Below are positions 6,936 through 13,979 of a DNA stretch of 17,746 nucleotides, piece by piece. The position numbers and the translations under genes are program-made. This DNA comes from Collinsella sp. Lineage in GTDB: Bacteria; Actinomycetota; Coriobacteriia; Coriobacteriales; Coriobacteriaceae. The notes beneath the pieces were generated by a model. It did not search any database, was not told the DNA's origin, and saw only the letters and a list, made by a program, of their open reading frames with translations. Where the stretch lies: positions 14,098-31,843 of the forward strand of contig DXZO01000046.1 in NCBI GenBank assembly GCA_019419625.1, written 5' to 3'. Positions within the stretch are counted from its first letter, which is position 1. Each line of letters begins with the position of its first letter.

Positions 6936-7358
6936 TTACAATGTGCAGCCCACGACCTCGATTATGGCAAATATCGGCACCAAAAACGGCAGCAAAGGCA
7001 GGGAACGCGATTTTGCGATGAGACAGGCGGCGGCAAGGGCCAGGAGCGCGACGGCAAATGCCACGATGCCGCCCATAGGGTCGAGCGTGCAAAGCGCGAA
7101 GAGCGCCTTGGCGTCCCCCATGCCAATGCCGGGAGCGTGGCGAACACGACGCCAAAGCAACTCAGGAAGCACAAGGGCAAGGCAGACGATGGCCGCAAGA
7201 CCGACATGGTCAAGCGCCGTGCTAACGCCCTTGTCGAGCCAAACGCCTGCAAACGCCGCCACGGCACACGTGCCGGCAAGCGCATTCGGAAACCGCCGCT
7301 CACGGGCATCAACCACCGCACCGGCAAAAACGCAGATCCAAAATGGGATATAGACCAT
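6936..7358 (-). CDS. Minimal A24-family prepilin peptidase
   Basis: This membrane aspartyl protease of about 140 residues belongs to the type IV prepilin peptidase family, which cleaves leader peptides of pilin-like proteins on the cytoplasmic face. The two catalytic aspartates are visible: D17 in VVDARERRFPN, and D82 in the GMGDAK motif (GxGD). The remainder is mostly hydrophobic helices. It lacks the N-terminal methyltransferase domain of full PilD proteins, so it resembles CpaA/TadV-like or archaeal-type short forms. The ATG at 7358 has GGGAGG 4 nt upstream and is preferred over upstream in-frame codons. A 10-bp perfect palindrome TGAGCGCTCA (7372-7381) lies just upstream and could be an operator or chance. 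No pilin, secretion ATPase or other partner is encoded in the window. Confidence 0.82.
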   Translation of the reverse strand: MVYIPFWICVFAGAVVDARERRFPNALAGTCAVAAFAGVWLDKGVSTALDHVGLAAIVCLALVLPELLWRRVRHAPGIGMGDAKALFALCTLDPMGGIVAFAVALLALAAACLIAKSRSLPLLPFLVPIFAIIEVVGCTL

Positions 7359-7387
7359 CGAACCTCCCGACTGAGCGCTCAAACGTA

Positions 7388-7428
7388 AAAACCACCACAA
7401 AGGTGCCTGTCACCTTTATGGTGGTTTT
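7388..7428. terminator. 41-bp palindromic terminator-like element, copy 1
   Basis: An 18-position stem with one mismatch and a 5-nt loop begins AAAACCACCA and ends TGGTGGTTTT, so it can act as an intrinsic terminator on either strand. It lies just after the GT2 stop codon and before the prepilin peptidase, so it most likely ends the GT2 transcript. A near-identical copy (37 of 41 positions when the strands are aligned) is at 15072-15112. The centre, GACAG(G/A)CACCTTT, is shared by both. Confidence 0.8.
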
Positions 7429-7436
7429 GATGGTGG

Positions 7437-8732
7437 TTATTTGGCTCCTTGCATGACTTCGTCGAGGGTGACGCTTACGGCGTGCTGCGTCGGGACCCAG
7501 TCGACCTTCAGGAACAGCGCGGCCACCGTGATGGGGATATAGCTGAACATAAAGATCGGGAAGGTAAACAGGTTAGTCACCAGACGCCACTTTTGCGCGC
7601 AGTGAATGTGCTTGTACTCAAAGATAGTCGTAAGCAGCGCCAGGATAAAAAACGTCTGATACATCATGGCAAAGGTCATAATGAGCGAAGCGGCGCACGC
7701 CTGCATCTCGACTTCGGTAGCCAAGAAGCCATGCGAAAGACCGCCCACGATGAGGAAGGTAGCGTTGGCGAGCATGGAGATCAAGGACAGCAGCATACCA
7801 GGGGCGATGGTCATGAACATGTCGTAGGCAGCGAAGCGATGATAGCGGAAGGTCGACTTGACCAGATGCTTACCGTAGGTAAAGAACACCTGATAAAAGC
7901 CCTTGGTCCAACGCATACGCTGCTTCCAGGAAGCCTTAAACGTCACAGGCTGCTCGTCAAAGAACTCCGCCGGTGCATAACCGATGCGAATGCCGTGGAT
8001 GGCGCAGAACGTGGTGAACTGAATATCCTCAGTCAGCGTGTGGAACTGCCAACCGTGCATGCCCTCGATCACGCTGGCAGAAATGAGATAGCCAGAACCC
8101 GAAACAGCGCAAGAAGTCTTGCAGATGTTGCGAGCGTTGTTAAGAAAGCGCGCCTCTCGCAGATACCACGTGGCATTAGCCGCCGAGATCCACGAGCTGC
8201 CGAAGTTCTTGGAGTTGCGATAACTCGTGACCACATGGAAGCCCTGGTCAAAGGCATCGTTCATCTTGGACACGTAATCGCGGGCGATGACGTTATCGGC
8301 ATCGAAAATAAAATAACCCTCAAAGGTATCGGGATACTCGTTAAGGATGCGGTCGAAGCCAAAGTCCATGACCCAGCTCTTACCCTTGCGGGCCAGGTCG
8401 TTGCGCTCATAGACAATGGCGCCCGCCTCGCGCGCAAGCTGCGCCGTGTTGTCGGTGCAGGCATCGGCGACCACGAAGACCTCGATGAGCTCGGAAGGAT
8501 AATCCTGATCCTTGATGGAGCGAACGAGGTTGGCGATCACGGCTTCCTCGTTATGCGCCGCGATAAAGAAAGCATACCGGTGGAGTTTTTTGGCCTTGGG
8601 AGGCGCGACCTCGCCACGAAGAGCGCCAATGACAAAGAAGACCACCTGGTACAGAAAGCAGACTGTGAGCAGCGTGACGACAATCTGGTTAAAGACCACG
8701 ATGGGTGTGTTGGTTTGTAAAAAGGCGAGCAT
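7437..8732 (-). CDS. Processive-type family 2 glycosyltransferase, membrane protein
   Basis: This 431-residue protein has one N-terminal membrane helix (about 12-37), a cytoplasmic GT-A domain and four or so C-terminal helices (about 303-335, 345-371, 385-408). GT2 landmarks are in order: AAHNEE (58-63), VVADACTDN (88-95), the DxD metal motif FDADN (DAD 144-146), TED (234-236) and a Q/RxxRW motif QRMRW (271-275). The last is characteristic of processive enzymes such as cellulose, chitin and hyaluronan synthases. It probably makes a polysaccharide from a UDP-sugar at the membrane, but the sugar is unknown. The start ATG at 8732 has GGGAGC 4 nt upstream. It stands alone, with a terminator after it and 82 nt before it, with no c-di-GMP-binding domain or partner subunit nearby. 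Confidence 0.87.
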   Translation of the reverse strand: MLAFLQTNTPIVVFNQIVVTLLTVCFLYQVVFFVIGALRGEVAPPKAKKLHRYAFFIAAHNEEAVIANLVRSIKDQDYPSELIEVFVVADACTDNTAQLAREAGAIVYERNDLARKGKSWVMDFGFDRILNEYPDTFEGYFIFDADNVIARDYVSKMNDAFDQGFHVVTSYRNSKNFGSSWISAANATWYLREARFLNNARNICKTSCAVSGSGYLISASVIEGMHGWQFHTLTEDIQFTTFCAIHGIRIGYAPAEFFDEQPVTFKASWKQRMRWTKGFYQVFFTYGKHLVKSTFRYHRFAAYDMFMTIAPGMLLSLISMLANATFLIVGGLSHGFLATEVEMQACAASLIMTFAMMYQTFFILALLTTIFEYKHIHCAQKWRLVTNLFTFPIFMFSYIPITVAALFLKVDWVPTQHAVSVTLDEVMQGAK

Positions 8733-8769
8733 GCAGGCTCCCAGGAACGCGTTACGTAAACAACCGTAT

Positions 8770-8796
8770 ATCTTACCGCAGGCTTACCGAGTTCAA
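8770..8796 (-). promoter_or_regulatory. Weak candidate promoter of the GT2 gene
   Basis: In the 82-nt gap after rluD the minus strand carries TTGAAC (8791-8796) and TAAGAT (8770-8775). The spacing is only 15 nt, shorter than optimal. The placement fits, but the boxes are weak. Confidence 0.3.
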
Positions 8797-8814
8797 GAAA
8801 CCACCTAATACTGG

Positions 8815-9828
8815 CTAGGCTTCGAGCAGGCCAAGCTGCGGGACGATTTCGTCGCCAGCGGCAGTGCGGCCGAGCGAACGCGGGGCCAGGTCATCGAGGA
8901 CGGCGGCGAGGTCCCACGGCAGCTCGTCGCGACACTCAATGCGCTCCCCCGTCACGGGGTGGTCGAACGCCACGCGCCAGGAATGGAGGAATTGCCTGGT
9001 CAGACCCTGATCGGCACGCGCGTCGCACTTACCGTAGAGCGGATCGCCCACGCAGGCATGGTTGATATGGCGCATGTGCACACGAATCTGATGCGTGCGG
9101 CCGGTAAACAGGTGGCACTCGACGAGCGTGTAGCCGTCGTCGAAACGCGTGGAATCAAAGCGCTCGAGCACCTTGAAGGTCGTGATGGCCTGGCGCGCAA
9201 AGGGGTCATCAGAAACCGCCATCTTCACGCGGTCGCGCGTGGAGCGGGCGATACCGGTGTTGATGGTGCCTTCGTCCATGGCGATGTGCCCGTGAACGAG
9301 CGTAATGTAGCGGCGGTCGAGCGTACGCGTACGTATAAGATTTTGAAGCGCGCGCTGGGTATCGTCATCTTTTGCCGCGAGCATAAGGCCCGAGGTATCG
9401 CGATCAAGGCGATGCACGATGCCGGGGCGGTCCTCACCCTGCACGGTACCAAGATGGTCGATACCGCAGTGATAGACCAGGGCGTTCGCAAGGGTGCCGC
9501 TCTCGTGGCCATGGGCGGGATGGCACACAAGGCCGCGCTGCTTGGAGAGCACGATGAGGTAGTCGTCCTCGTAACGGATATCGAGGGGAATGGCCTCGGG
9601 AATCACATCAGTGGGATCGTGCGGCTCGGGTAGGTCGACCGAGATGCGGTCACCGGAGCGCACGGCATACTTTTTTGACAGGCAGGTCTCGCCGTTGACG
9701 GCAACGGCGCCGCCCTCGATCAAGTGCGCGCAGGCAGAGCGCGTGGGACAGCCATCGTTGGCGCCCAGATAGGCGTCAAGACGCTGACCAGCGAAATCGT
9801 CGGCAACGAGAATATGGATGTCGGCCAT
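8815..9828 (-). CDS. rluD: RluA/RluD-family 23S rRNA pseudouridine synthase
   Basis: Members of this family isomerise uridine to pseudouridine in structured RNA; RluD acts on 23S rRNA helix 69. The 337-residue protein has an N-terminal S4 RNA-binding domain (about 14-66, with LDAYL and a VNGE turn). The catalytic domain follows, with the diagnostic HRLDRDTSGLM segment (catalytic Asp about 142). Further family motifs are RRYITLVHG, the KVLERF strand and the RTHQIRVHMRHINH / GDPLYG pair near 245-265. The length equals that of RluD. The ATG at 9828 overlaps the lspA stop codon by 1 nt (TAATG), the common lspA-rlu arrangement, so translation is probably coupled. Assignment to RluD rather than another RluA-type synthase rests on the S4 domain and context. 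Confidence 0.9.
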   Translation of the reverse strand: MADIHILVADDFAGQRLDAYLGANDGCPTRSACAHLIEGGAVAVNGETCLSKKYAVRSGDRISVDLPEPHDPTDVIPEAIPLDIRYEDDYLIVLSKQRGLVCHPAHGHESGTLANALVYHCGIDHLGTVQGEDRPGIVHRLDRDTSGLMLAAKDDDTQRALQNLIRTRTLDRRYITLVHGHIAMDEGTINTGIARSTRDRVKMAVSDDPFARQAITTFKVLERFDSTRFDDGYTLVECHLFTGRTHQIRVHMRHINHACVGDPLYGKCDARADQGLTRQFLHSWRVAFDHPVTGERIECRDELPWDLAAVLDDLAPRSLGRTAAGDEIVPQLGLLEA

Positions 9829-10427
9829 TAACGCTCATTCCTTTCGCGAATCTTGCGGGCACGCTCCCCACGCTGCTTGGCTTTGCGTTTGGCGCGGGCC
9901 TCGTCACGGGCGTTGAGCTCGGCGGTCGCATCGACCTCACGAGCGGCAGGGCTCAAGAACATATAACCGATGAGCGCCAGCACGATGCCGACCGTAATGC
10001 CGATATCGGCCACGTTAAAGACGGGAAAGTCGATGAAGGTGGTGGCGAAAAAATCGGTCACGAAGCCAAAGACAAGGCGATCGATCGAGTTACCGATGGC
10101 GCCGCCCGCAACCATAGCCATGCCCACGACCTCCAGCTGAGCGAGCTGAGGCGCACGAACCAGGTACACGGCAATGGCGACAATGACCGCTAGCGCCAGC
10201 ACGGCAAAAGCCATACCATGGCCCTCACCCATGCTAAAGGCGGCTCCGATATTGCGGACAAACACGAAATCGATCACGCCAGGAATAACGGTCATCTGCA
10301 GGGCATCTCCCACGGCGCGAACCGCAAGCTTGGTCAGCTGGTCAACAAGCAGCAAAACAAGCGCCACCCCACCAGCAACACCTAACCGCCAACGCAAAGG
10401 CGGCGTCATATCCCCAGTACGACCCAA
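9828..10427 (-). CDS. lspA: Lipoprotein signal peptidase with basic C-terminal tail
   Basis: Signal peptidase II cleaves the leader of prolipoproteins after lipid attachment, within the membrane. Family motifs appear in order: VDQLTK (29-33), RNIGAAFSMG (58-67), GGAIGNSIDR (108-117) and FPVFNVADIGI (134-144). The catalytic pair is D116 and D141, and four membrane helices are expected. After the last helix the protein continues for about 38 residues, very rich in R, K, E and A and ending in RKIRERNER; this is longer than usual. Two starts are possible: TTG at 10427 with AGGGGA 5 nt upstream (chosen), or ATG at 10409 (MTPPLRW) with only a poorly spaced GGGG. Upstream, TATGAT (10478-10483) could be a -10 box, but the -35 is poor. 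It overlaps rluD by 1 nt. Confidence 0.93.
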   Translation of the reverse strand: MGRTGDMTPPLRWRLGVAGGVALVLLLVDQLTKLAVRAVGDALQMTVIPGVIDFVFVRNIGAAFSMGEGHGMAFAVLALAVIVAIAVYLVRAPQLAQLEVVGMAMVAGGAIGNSIDRLVFGFVTDFFATTFIDFPVFNVADIGITVGIVLALIGYMFLSPAAREVDATAELNARDEARAKRKAKQRGERARKIRERNER

Positions 10428-10588
10428 ATCAATCCCCTACCCTCAAAACAATCGAATTCCGTTTAACGCAGTAGATAATCATACCTTGACGCAAGCAAGA
10501 AGCGACAAATCTCCCAAGAACGGAAACACCGCAGGTAGAGCATAAATGAGCGAGCGGGTCGCATTTGAGACAAGGTGACGTGAAATGA

Positions 10589-10617
10589 AAGGGCGCTGAC
10601 CTTTCGGTCGCGCCCTT
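10589..10617 (-). terminator. Probable terminator downstream of ileS
   Basis: AAGGGCGC (10589-10596) pairs with GCGCCCTT (10610-10617), and an inner GACC pairs with GGTC around a TTTC loop. On the minus strand the stem is followed by TTTCATTTC, a modest U-rich tail. Its place after ileS suggests a terminator, possibly leaky into lspA. The rest of 10428-10692 shows only the hairpin at 10668-10689 and weak promoter-like sequence for lspA. Confidence 0.55.
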
Positions 10618-10667
10618 GAAATTGAACGTCAGATTGTCCAAATGCGGCCCGCGCAGCGTCGGCAGGT

Positions 10668-10689
10668 CCGCCGTTCGGTAGAACGGCGG
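10668..10689 (-). repeat. Perfect hairpin right after the ileS stop codon
   Basis: CCGCCGTTC (10668-10676) pairs perfectly with GAACGGCGG (10681-10689) around a 4-nt loop, 3 nt past the ileS stop. It has no T-run, so it is more like an mRNA 3'-end stabiliser or part of a bipartite termination region than a stand-alone intrinsic terminator. Confidence 0.5.
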
Positions 10690-10692
10690 AAC

Positions 10693-13494
10693 CTACAGGG
10701 CATTCGCGCAGCGCTTGCAGATGTGAGCGTGGCCGTTGTACTCACCGACGGTGGTGCGATAGTTCCAGCAACGGTCGCAGCACTCGCCTTCGGCAGCCTC
10801 AATGGCAACGGAAAGCTCCTCGCCCTGGGTCAGTTCAACAGCGGAGACGATGTAGAACTCAGCCAGGTCGACGGCCTTATCGCCGGTCAGCAGCGCGTGC
10901 ATCTCGGCGGGAACGACCGCCTTGACGCGGACCTGCTGGCTCTTGGTGAAGGTGCCGGCGGAGCGGGCATCCTCAAGGGCCTTGGTCACGGCGCTACGGA
11001 GCTCGAGTGAAGCCTCGAGCACGCCCTCAAACTCGTTGGCCTCATCAACCGTGATGGGCGACTTGTACCAATCGAGCAGCGCGGCGTACTTCTGGTGGTC
11101 GACGCAGCCGGCGGGCGCATATGCCATGGCCTCGTCGACGGTGTAGGACAGGATCGGCTGCAGGTCGCGCATGAGCATCGAGAAGAGCTCGGCCAGCACG
11201 GTCTGGGCGCTGTGGCGCTCGAGCGAGCCGGGCTTGTCGCAGTACAGACGGTCCTTCAGAGCGTCGAGGTACACGTTGGAGAGCTCGGTAACCACGAAGT
11301 CGTAGAGCGCACGGTAGGCGCGCGGGAACTCGTAGCTGGCGTAGGCATCGTCGACCTCGGCCTGGACCTGGGTCAGGCGGGCAACCATGAGCTTGTCGAG
11401 CGGCAGCAGGTCGGCAAAGGCGACGCCGTCGGTCTCGGGCTCAAACTGACCCTCGAGCTCGGAAAGCAGGAAGCGCAGCGTGTTGCGGAAGCGACGGTAG
11501 GCATCGGACGTACGAGCGAGAATCTCGTGGTCGATGGAGACGTCGGAGCTGGTATCGACCGAGGCGACCCACAGGCGGATGATGTCAGCGCCCATCTCGT
11601 CGCAGACCTTGTTGGGGTCGATGACGTTGCCGAGCGACTTGGACATCTTGCGGCCCTGGCCGTCGAGCGTAAAGCCCTGCGAGACGACCGCCTTGTACGG
11701 CGCGTGGCCGTTGGCACCCACCGAGGTGAGCAGCGAACTCTGGAACCAACCGCGGTGCTGGTCGGAGCCCTCGAGGTAGACGTCCGCCGGATACTCCAGC
11801 TCGGGACGATACTCGCAGACGGCCTTCCAAGACACGCCGGAGTCCCACCACACGTCGAGGATGTCCTTATCGGCCTTGAGGTGATGGCCACCGCACTTGG
11901 GGCAGACGCAGGCCTCACCCAGGTAGCTCTCGGGAGCATCGGTGAACCAGGCGTCGGAGCCCTTCTCGTGGAAAAGCTTGATGACGGCGTCGAGCGTGGC
12001 GTCGTTCATGACCTTCTCGCCGCAGTCGGCGCAGGTGTAGCTGGGGATAGGCACGCCCCAGTTGCGCTGGCGGCTGATGCACCAGTCGGGACGCTGCTCA
12101 ACCATGGCGCCAATGCGGTTGGCGGCGTGGGCCGGATACCACGTGACGTTCTCGCGGACCTCTTTGCCGGCCTGCTCGCGCAGACCCGTCTTGTCCATCG
12201 AGACAAACCACTGGTCGGTGGCACGGAAGAGCACCGGGTGCTTGCAGCGCCAGCAGTGCGGATAGCTGTGCGTGATCTTCTTCTCGAGGACCAGGGTACC
12301 GCGCTCGCGCAGGAACTCGATGATGTGCGGGTTGGCCTCGTCGGTGTCCATACCGCTAAAGGGACCGCCGGTGCCAAACTCCTCGCCGGTGTAGAACTTA
12401 CCGTCGTCGTCGACCGGCATGCAGATGTCGGTGATGCCCTCCTTGAGGCAGGCGAAGTAGTCGTCGACGCCGTGACCGGGCGAGTTGTGGACGATACCGG
12501 TACCGTCATCGACACCGACGTAATCGGCCAGCAGCGCCACGCCCTCAACACCGTCAAAGATCGGCTGTTTGTAGTGGATGTGGTGGAAGGTCTCGGCAGG
12601 AACCACGTAGGGTTTGCCGTCGACCATGACCGGGGTGTACTCCCAGCCAAACTCCTCGCAGCACTTGGGAGCCAGGTCCTCGAGCATGACCTCGGCGCGG
12701 CCATCATGCTCAACGGCGACGTAGGCGGCGCCGGGCTTGAGGGAAACTGCCTGGTCGGAGGGGATAGTCCACGGCGTGGTCGTCCAGATGATAAAGTCGA
12801 CCGGGCCATCGAAGCTCTCGAGGCCGGCGGGCTTGGACGTCATCTCAAAGCGGACGAAGATGGAGGGGCTCGTCTCGTCAGAGTACTCGATCTCGGCCTC
12901 GGCCAGCGCGGTGTGGCAGTGCTTGCACCAGTGAACCGGCTTGTGGCCGCGATAGATCATGCCCTTATCGAACATGGCCTTGAAGACCTCGATGTCGGCA
13001 GCGTCATGCTGGTGATAGAGCGTCAGGTAGGGGTTGTCCCAGTCGCCGAGCACGCCCAGACGACGGAAGCCGGCCTTCTGCAGCTCGATGTTCTCGACGG
13101 CGAACTCGTTGCAGAGCTCGCGGATCTTAGCCGTGGAGGTCTGGTTGAACTTCTCGGTGCCGAGCTTCTCCTCGACCTTGTGCTCGATCGGCTGGCCATG
13201 GCAGTCCCAACCGGGGACGTAGGGAACCTCATAGCCCTGCATCATCCAGTAGCGGTTGATCATGTCCTTGGAGATCTTGTTCATGGCGTGGCCGATGTGG
13301 ATCGGACCGTTGGCGTACGGAGGGCCGTCGTGCAGCACGAACTTCTTGTGACCCTCGTTCTTCTTCAGAACCTGCTCGTAGACCTTGTTGTCCTGCCAGT
13401 CCTTGAGTCGCTTGGGCTCGGACTTGGAAAGACCGGCACGCATGGGAAAGCCGGTCTTGGGCAGATTCATCGTCTGCTTGTACTCGTTTGCCAC
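10693..13494 (-). CDS. ileS: Isoleucyl-tRNA synthetase (bacterial type)
   Basis: IleRS charges tRNA-Ile and edits misactivated valine. The protein has 933 residues from a GTG at 13494, chosen because AAAGGGG lies 4 nt upstream and the length matches the family. The in-frame ATG at 13470 has no ribosome binding site, and further upstream extension would run into the leader. Class I signatures are present: PYANGPIHIGHAMN (HIGH 66-69) and GRKMSKSLGN (near residue 614). The editing-domain motif TTTPWTIPSDQAV lies between them. The C-terminal zinc finger CDRCWNY ... HICKRC occupies the last 30 residues and is typical of the bacterial eubacterial-type enzyme. The gene is preceded by a T-box leader and followed by lspA and rluD. 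A large plus-strand open frame over it is a GC-driven shadow. Confidence 0.98.
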   Translation of the reverse strand: MANEYKQTMNLPKTGFPMRAGLSKSEPKRLKDWQDNKVYEQVLKKNEGHKKFVLHDGPPYANGPIHIGHAMNKISKDMINRYWMMQGYEVPYVPGWDCHGQPIEHKVEEKLGTEKFNQTSTAKIRELCNEFAVENIELQKAGFRRLGVLGDWDNPYLTLYHQHDAADIEVFKAMFDKGMIYRGHKPVHWCKHCHTALAEAEIEYSDETSPSIFVRFEMTSKPAGLESFDGPVDFIIWTTTPWTIPSDQAVSLKPGAAYVAVEHDGRAEVMLEDLAPKCCEEFGWEYTPVMVDGKPYVVPAETFHHIHYKQPIFDGVEGVALLADYVGVDDGTGIVHNSPGHGVDDYFACLKEGITDICMPVDDDGKFYTGEEFGTGGPFSGMDTDEANPHIIEFLRERGTLVLEKKITHSYPHCWRCKHPVLFRATDQWFVSMDKTGLREQAGKEVRENVTWYPAHAANRIGAMVEQRPDWCISRQRNWGVPIPSYTCADCGEKVMNDATLDAVIKLFHEKGSDAWFTDAPESYLGEACVCPKCGGHHLKADKDILDVWWDSGVSWKAVCEYRPELEYPADVYLEGSDQHRGWFQSSLLTSVGANGHAPYKAVVSQGFTLDGQGRKMSKSLGNVIDPNKVCDEMGADIIRLWVASVDTSSDVSIDHEILARTSDAYRRFRNTLRFLLSELEGQFEPETDGVAFADLLPLDKLMVARLTQVQAEVDDAYASYEFPRAYRALYDFVVTELSNVYLDALKDRLYCDKPGSLERHSAQTVLAELFSMLMRDLQPILSYTVDEAMAYAPAGCVDHQKYAALLDWYKSPITVDEANEFEGVLEASLELRSAVTKALEDARSAGTFTKSQQVRVKAVVPAEMHALLTGDKAVDLAEFYIVSAVELTQGEELSVAIEAAEGECCDRCWNYRTTVGEYNGHAHICKRCANAL

Positions 13495-13537
13495 GGTACC
13501 CCTTTCATGTCGTGGGCGCACACGCCCGTTGGGCACC

Positions 13538-13574
13538 AAAAAAGCGCCCGTCCCTACAAGCTGGGACGAAGCGC
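13538..13574 (-). terminator. Intrinsic terminator of the ileS T-box leader
   Basis: The minus strand reads GCGC-TT-CGTCCC, an 8-nt loop, then GGGACG-G-GCGC, followed by TTTTTT (13543-13538). It lies 44 nt before the ileS start codon. Its loop AGCTTG overlaps pairing used by the antiterminator, as expected of a switch. Confidence 0.85.
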
Positions 13575-13832
13575 CACAAACGGGCTGCACGCCCGCAAAA
13601 GCTCTTCGCTTAACCACCCAGCTTAGATGCCCTCGCCCGCGTATTCGCGCGCTCGCATCCGTTACTCGGCTGGTCTGTATCGACGACCATCTCGGCGATG
13701 TCTACTAAGACGAACCTGCGCGGCACGTCCGTTGGGACCGCAGCTCCGGGGTGATTTTCATCGGTCGCATGCACGGGCTCTCAGCGCTCCCCGCTCTCTG
13801 TAGCATGCGGACGGCCGACTACTCGTCCCCAT
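13538..13832 (-). promoter_or_regulatory. T-box riboswitch (tRNA-Ile sensing) controlling ileS
   Basis: This roughly 295-nt minus-strand leader has the parts of a T-box. The start has GATGGGGACGAGTAG (stem I 5' side with the AGTA loop-E-like motif). A specifier codon ATC for Ile at 13753-13755 is followed by A, and ACCCC closes stem I against GGGG. The T-box core GGGTGGTTAAGCG (13607-13619) has UGGU in its bulge, complementary to the ACCA end of uncharged tRNA-Ile, flanked by AAGCT/AGCTT that form the antiterminator helix. A strong terminator with six T residues follows. Known mechanism: uncharged tRNA stabilises the antiterminator and allows ileS transcription. The core differs from the textbook AGGGTGGNACCGCG after GGT, which is seen in divergent members. 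Confidence 0.85.
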
Positions 13833-13837
13833 CAACG

Positions 13838-13865
13838 CTTATGCGCTGTATGGTAGCACGGTCAA
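13838..13865 (-). promoter_or_regulatory. Probable vegetative promoter of the ileS leader
   Basis: TTGACC (13860-13865) and CATAAG (13838-13843) are 16 nt apart on the minus strand. Transcription would begin near 13831, just where stem I of the T-box begins. Confidence 0.6.
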
Positions 13866-13979
13866 CGCCGGCGAAAAACCCTCAACATCGGTTTCATACT
13901 TTAGAAACTTCTCGCGGTCGCAAGCACTCACTTGGAGCAAAATACCTGAAAGCACTTTATCTAACGAAAGAAGGCTGCT

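Noticed and set aside
7372..7381. TGAGCGCTCA palindrome as an operator
   Set aside because: It is only 10 bp, and such palindromes are common by chance. It is noted with the prepilin peptidase but not listed as a site.
7449..8720. 423-codon plus-strand frame opposite the GT2 gene
   Set aside because: It mirrors the GT2 gene codon for codon, has no recognisable domain and has no ribosome binding site.
13495..13617. Longer N-terminal extension of ileS to 13617
   Set aside because: The extension would translate the T-box terminator, and the GTG at 13494 has its own ribosome binding site.
11095..13626. 843-codon open frame on the plus strand opposite ileS
   Set aside because: The minus strand encodes a complete IleRS with all motifs. 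The plus frame is open only because of codon bias in GC-rich DNA, has an unnatural composition and runs across the T-box leader.
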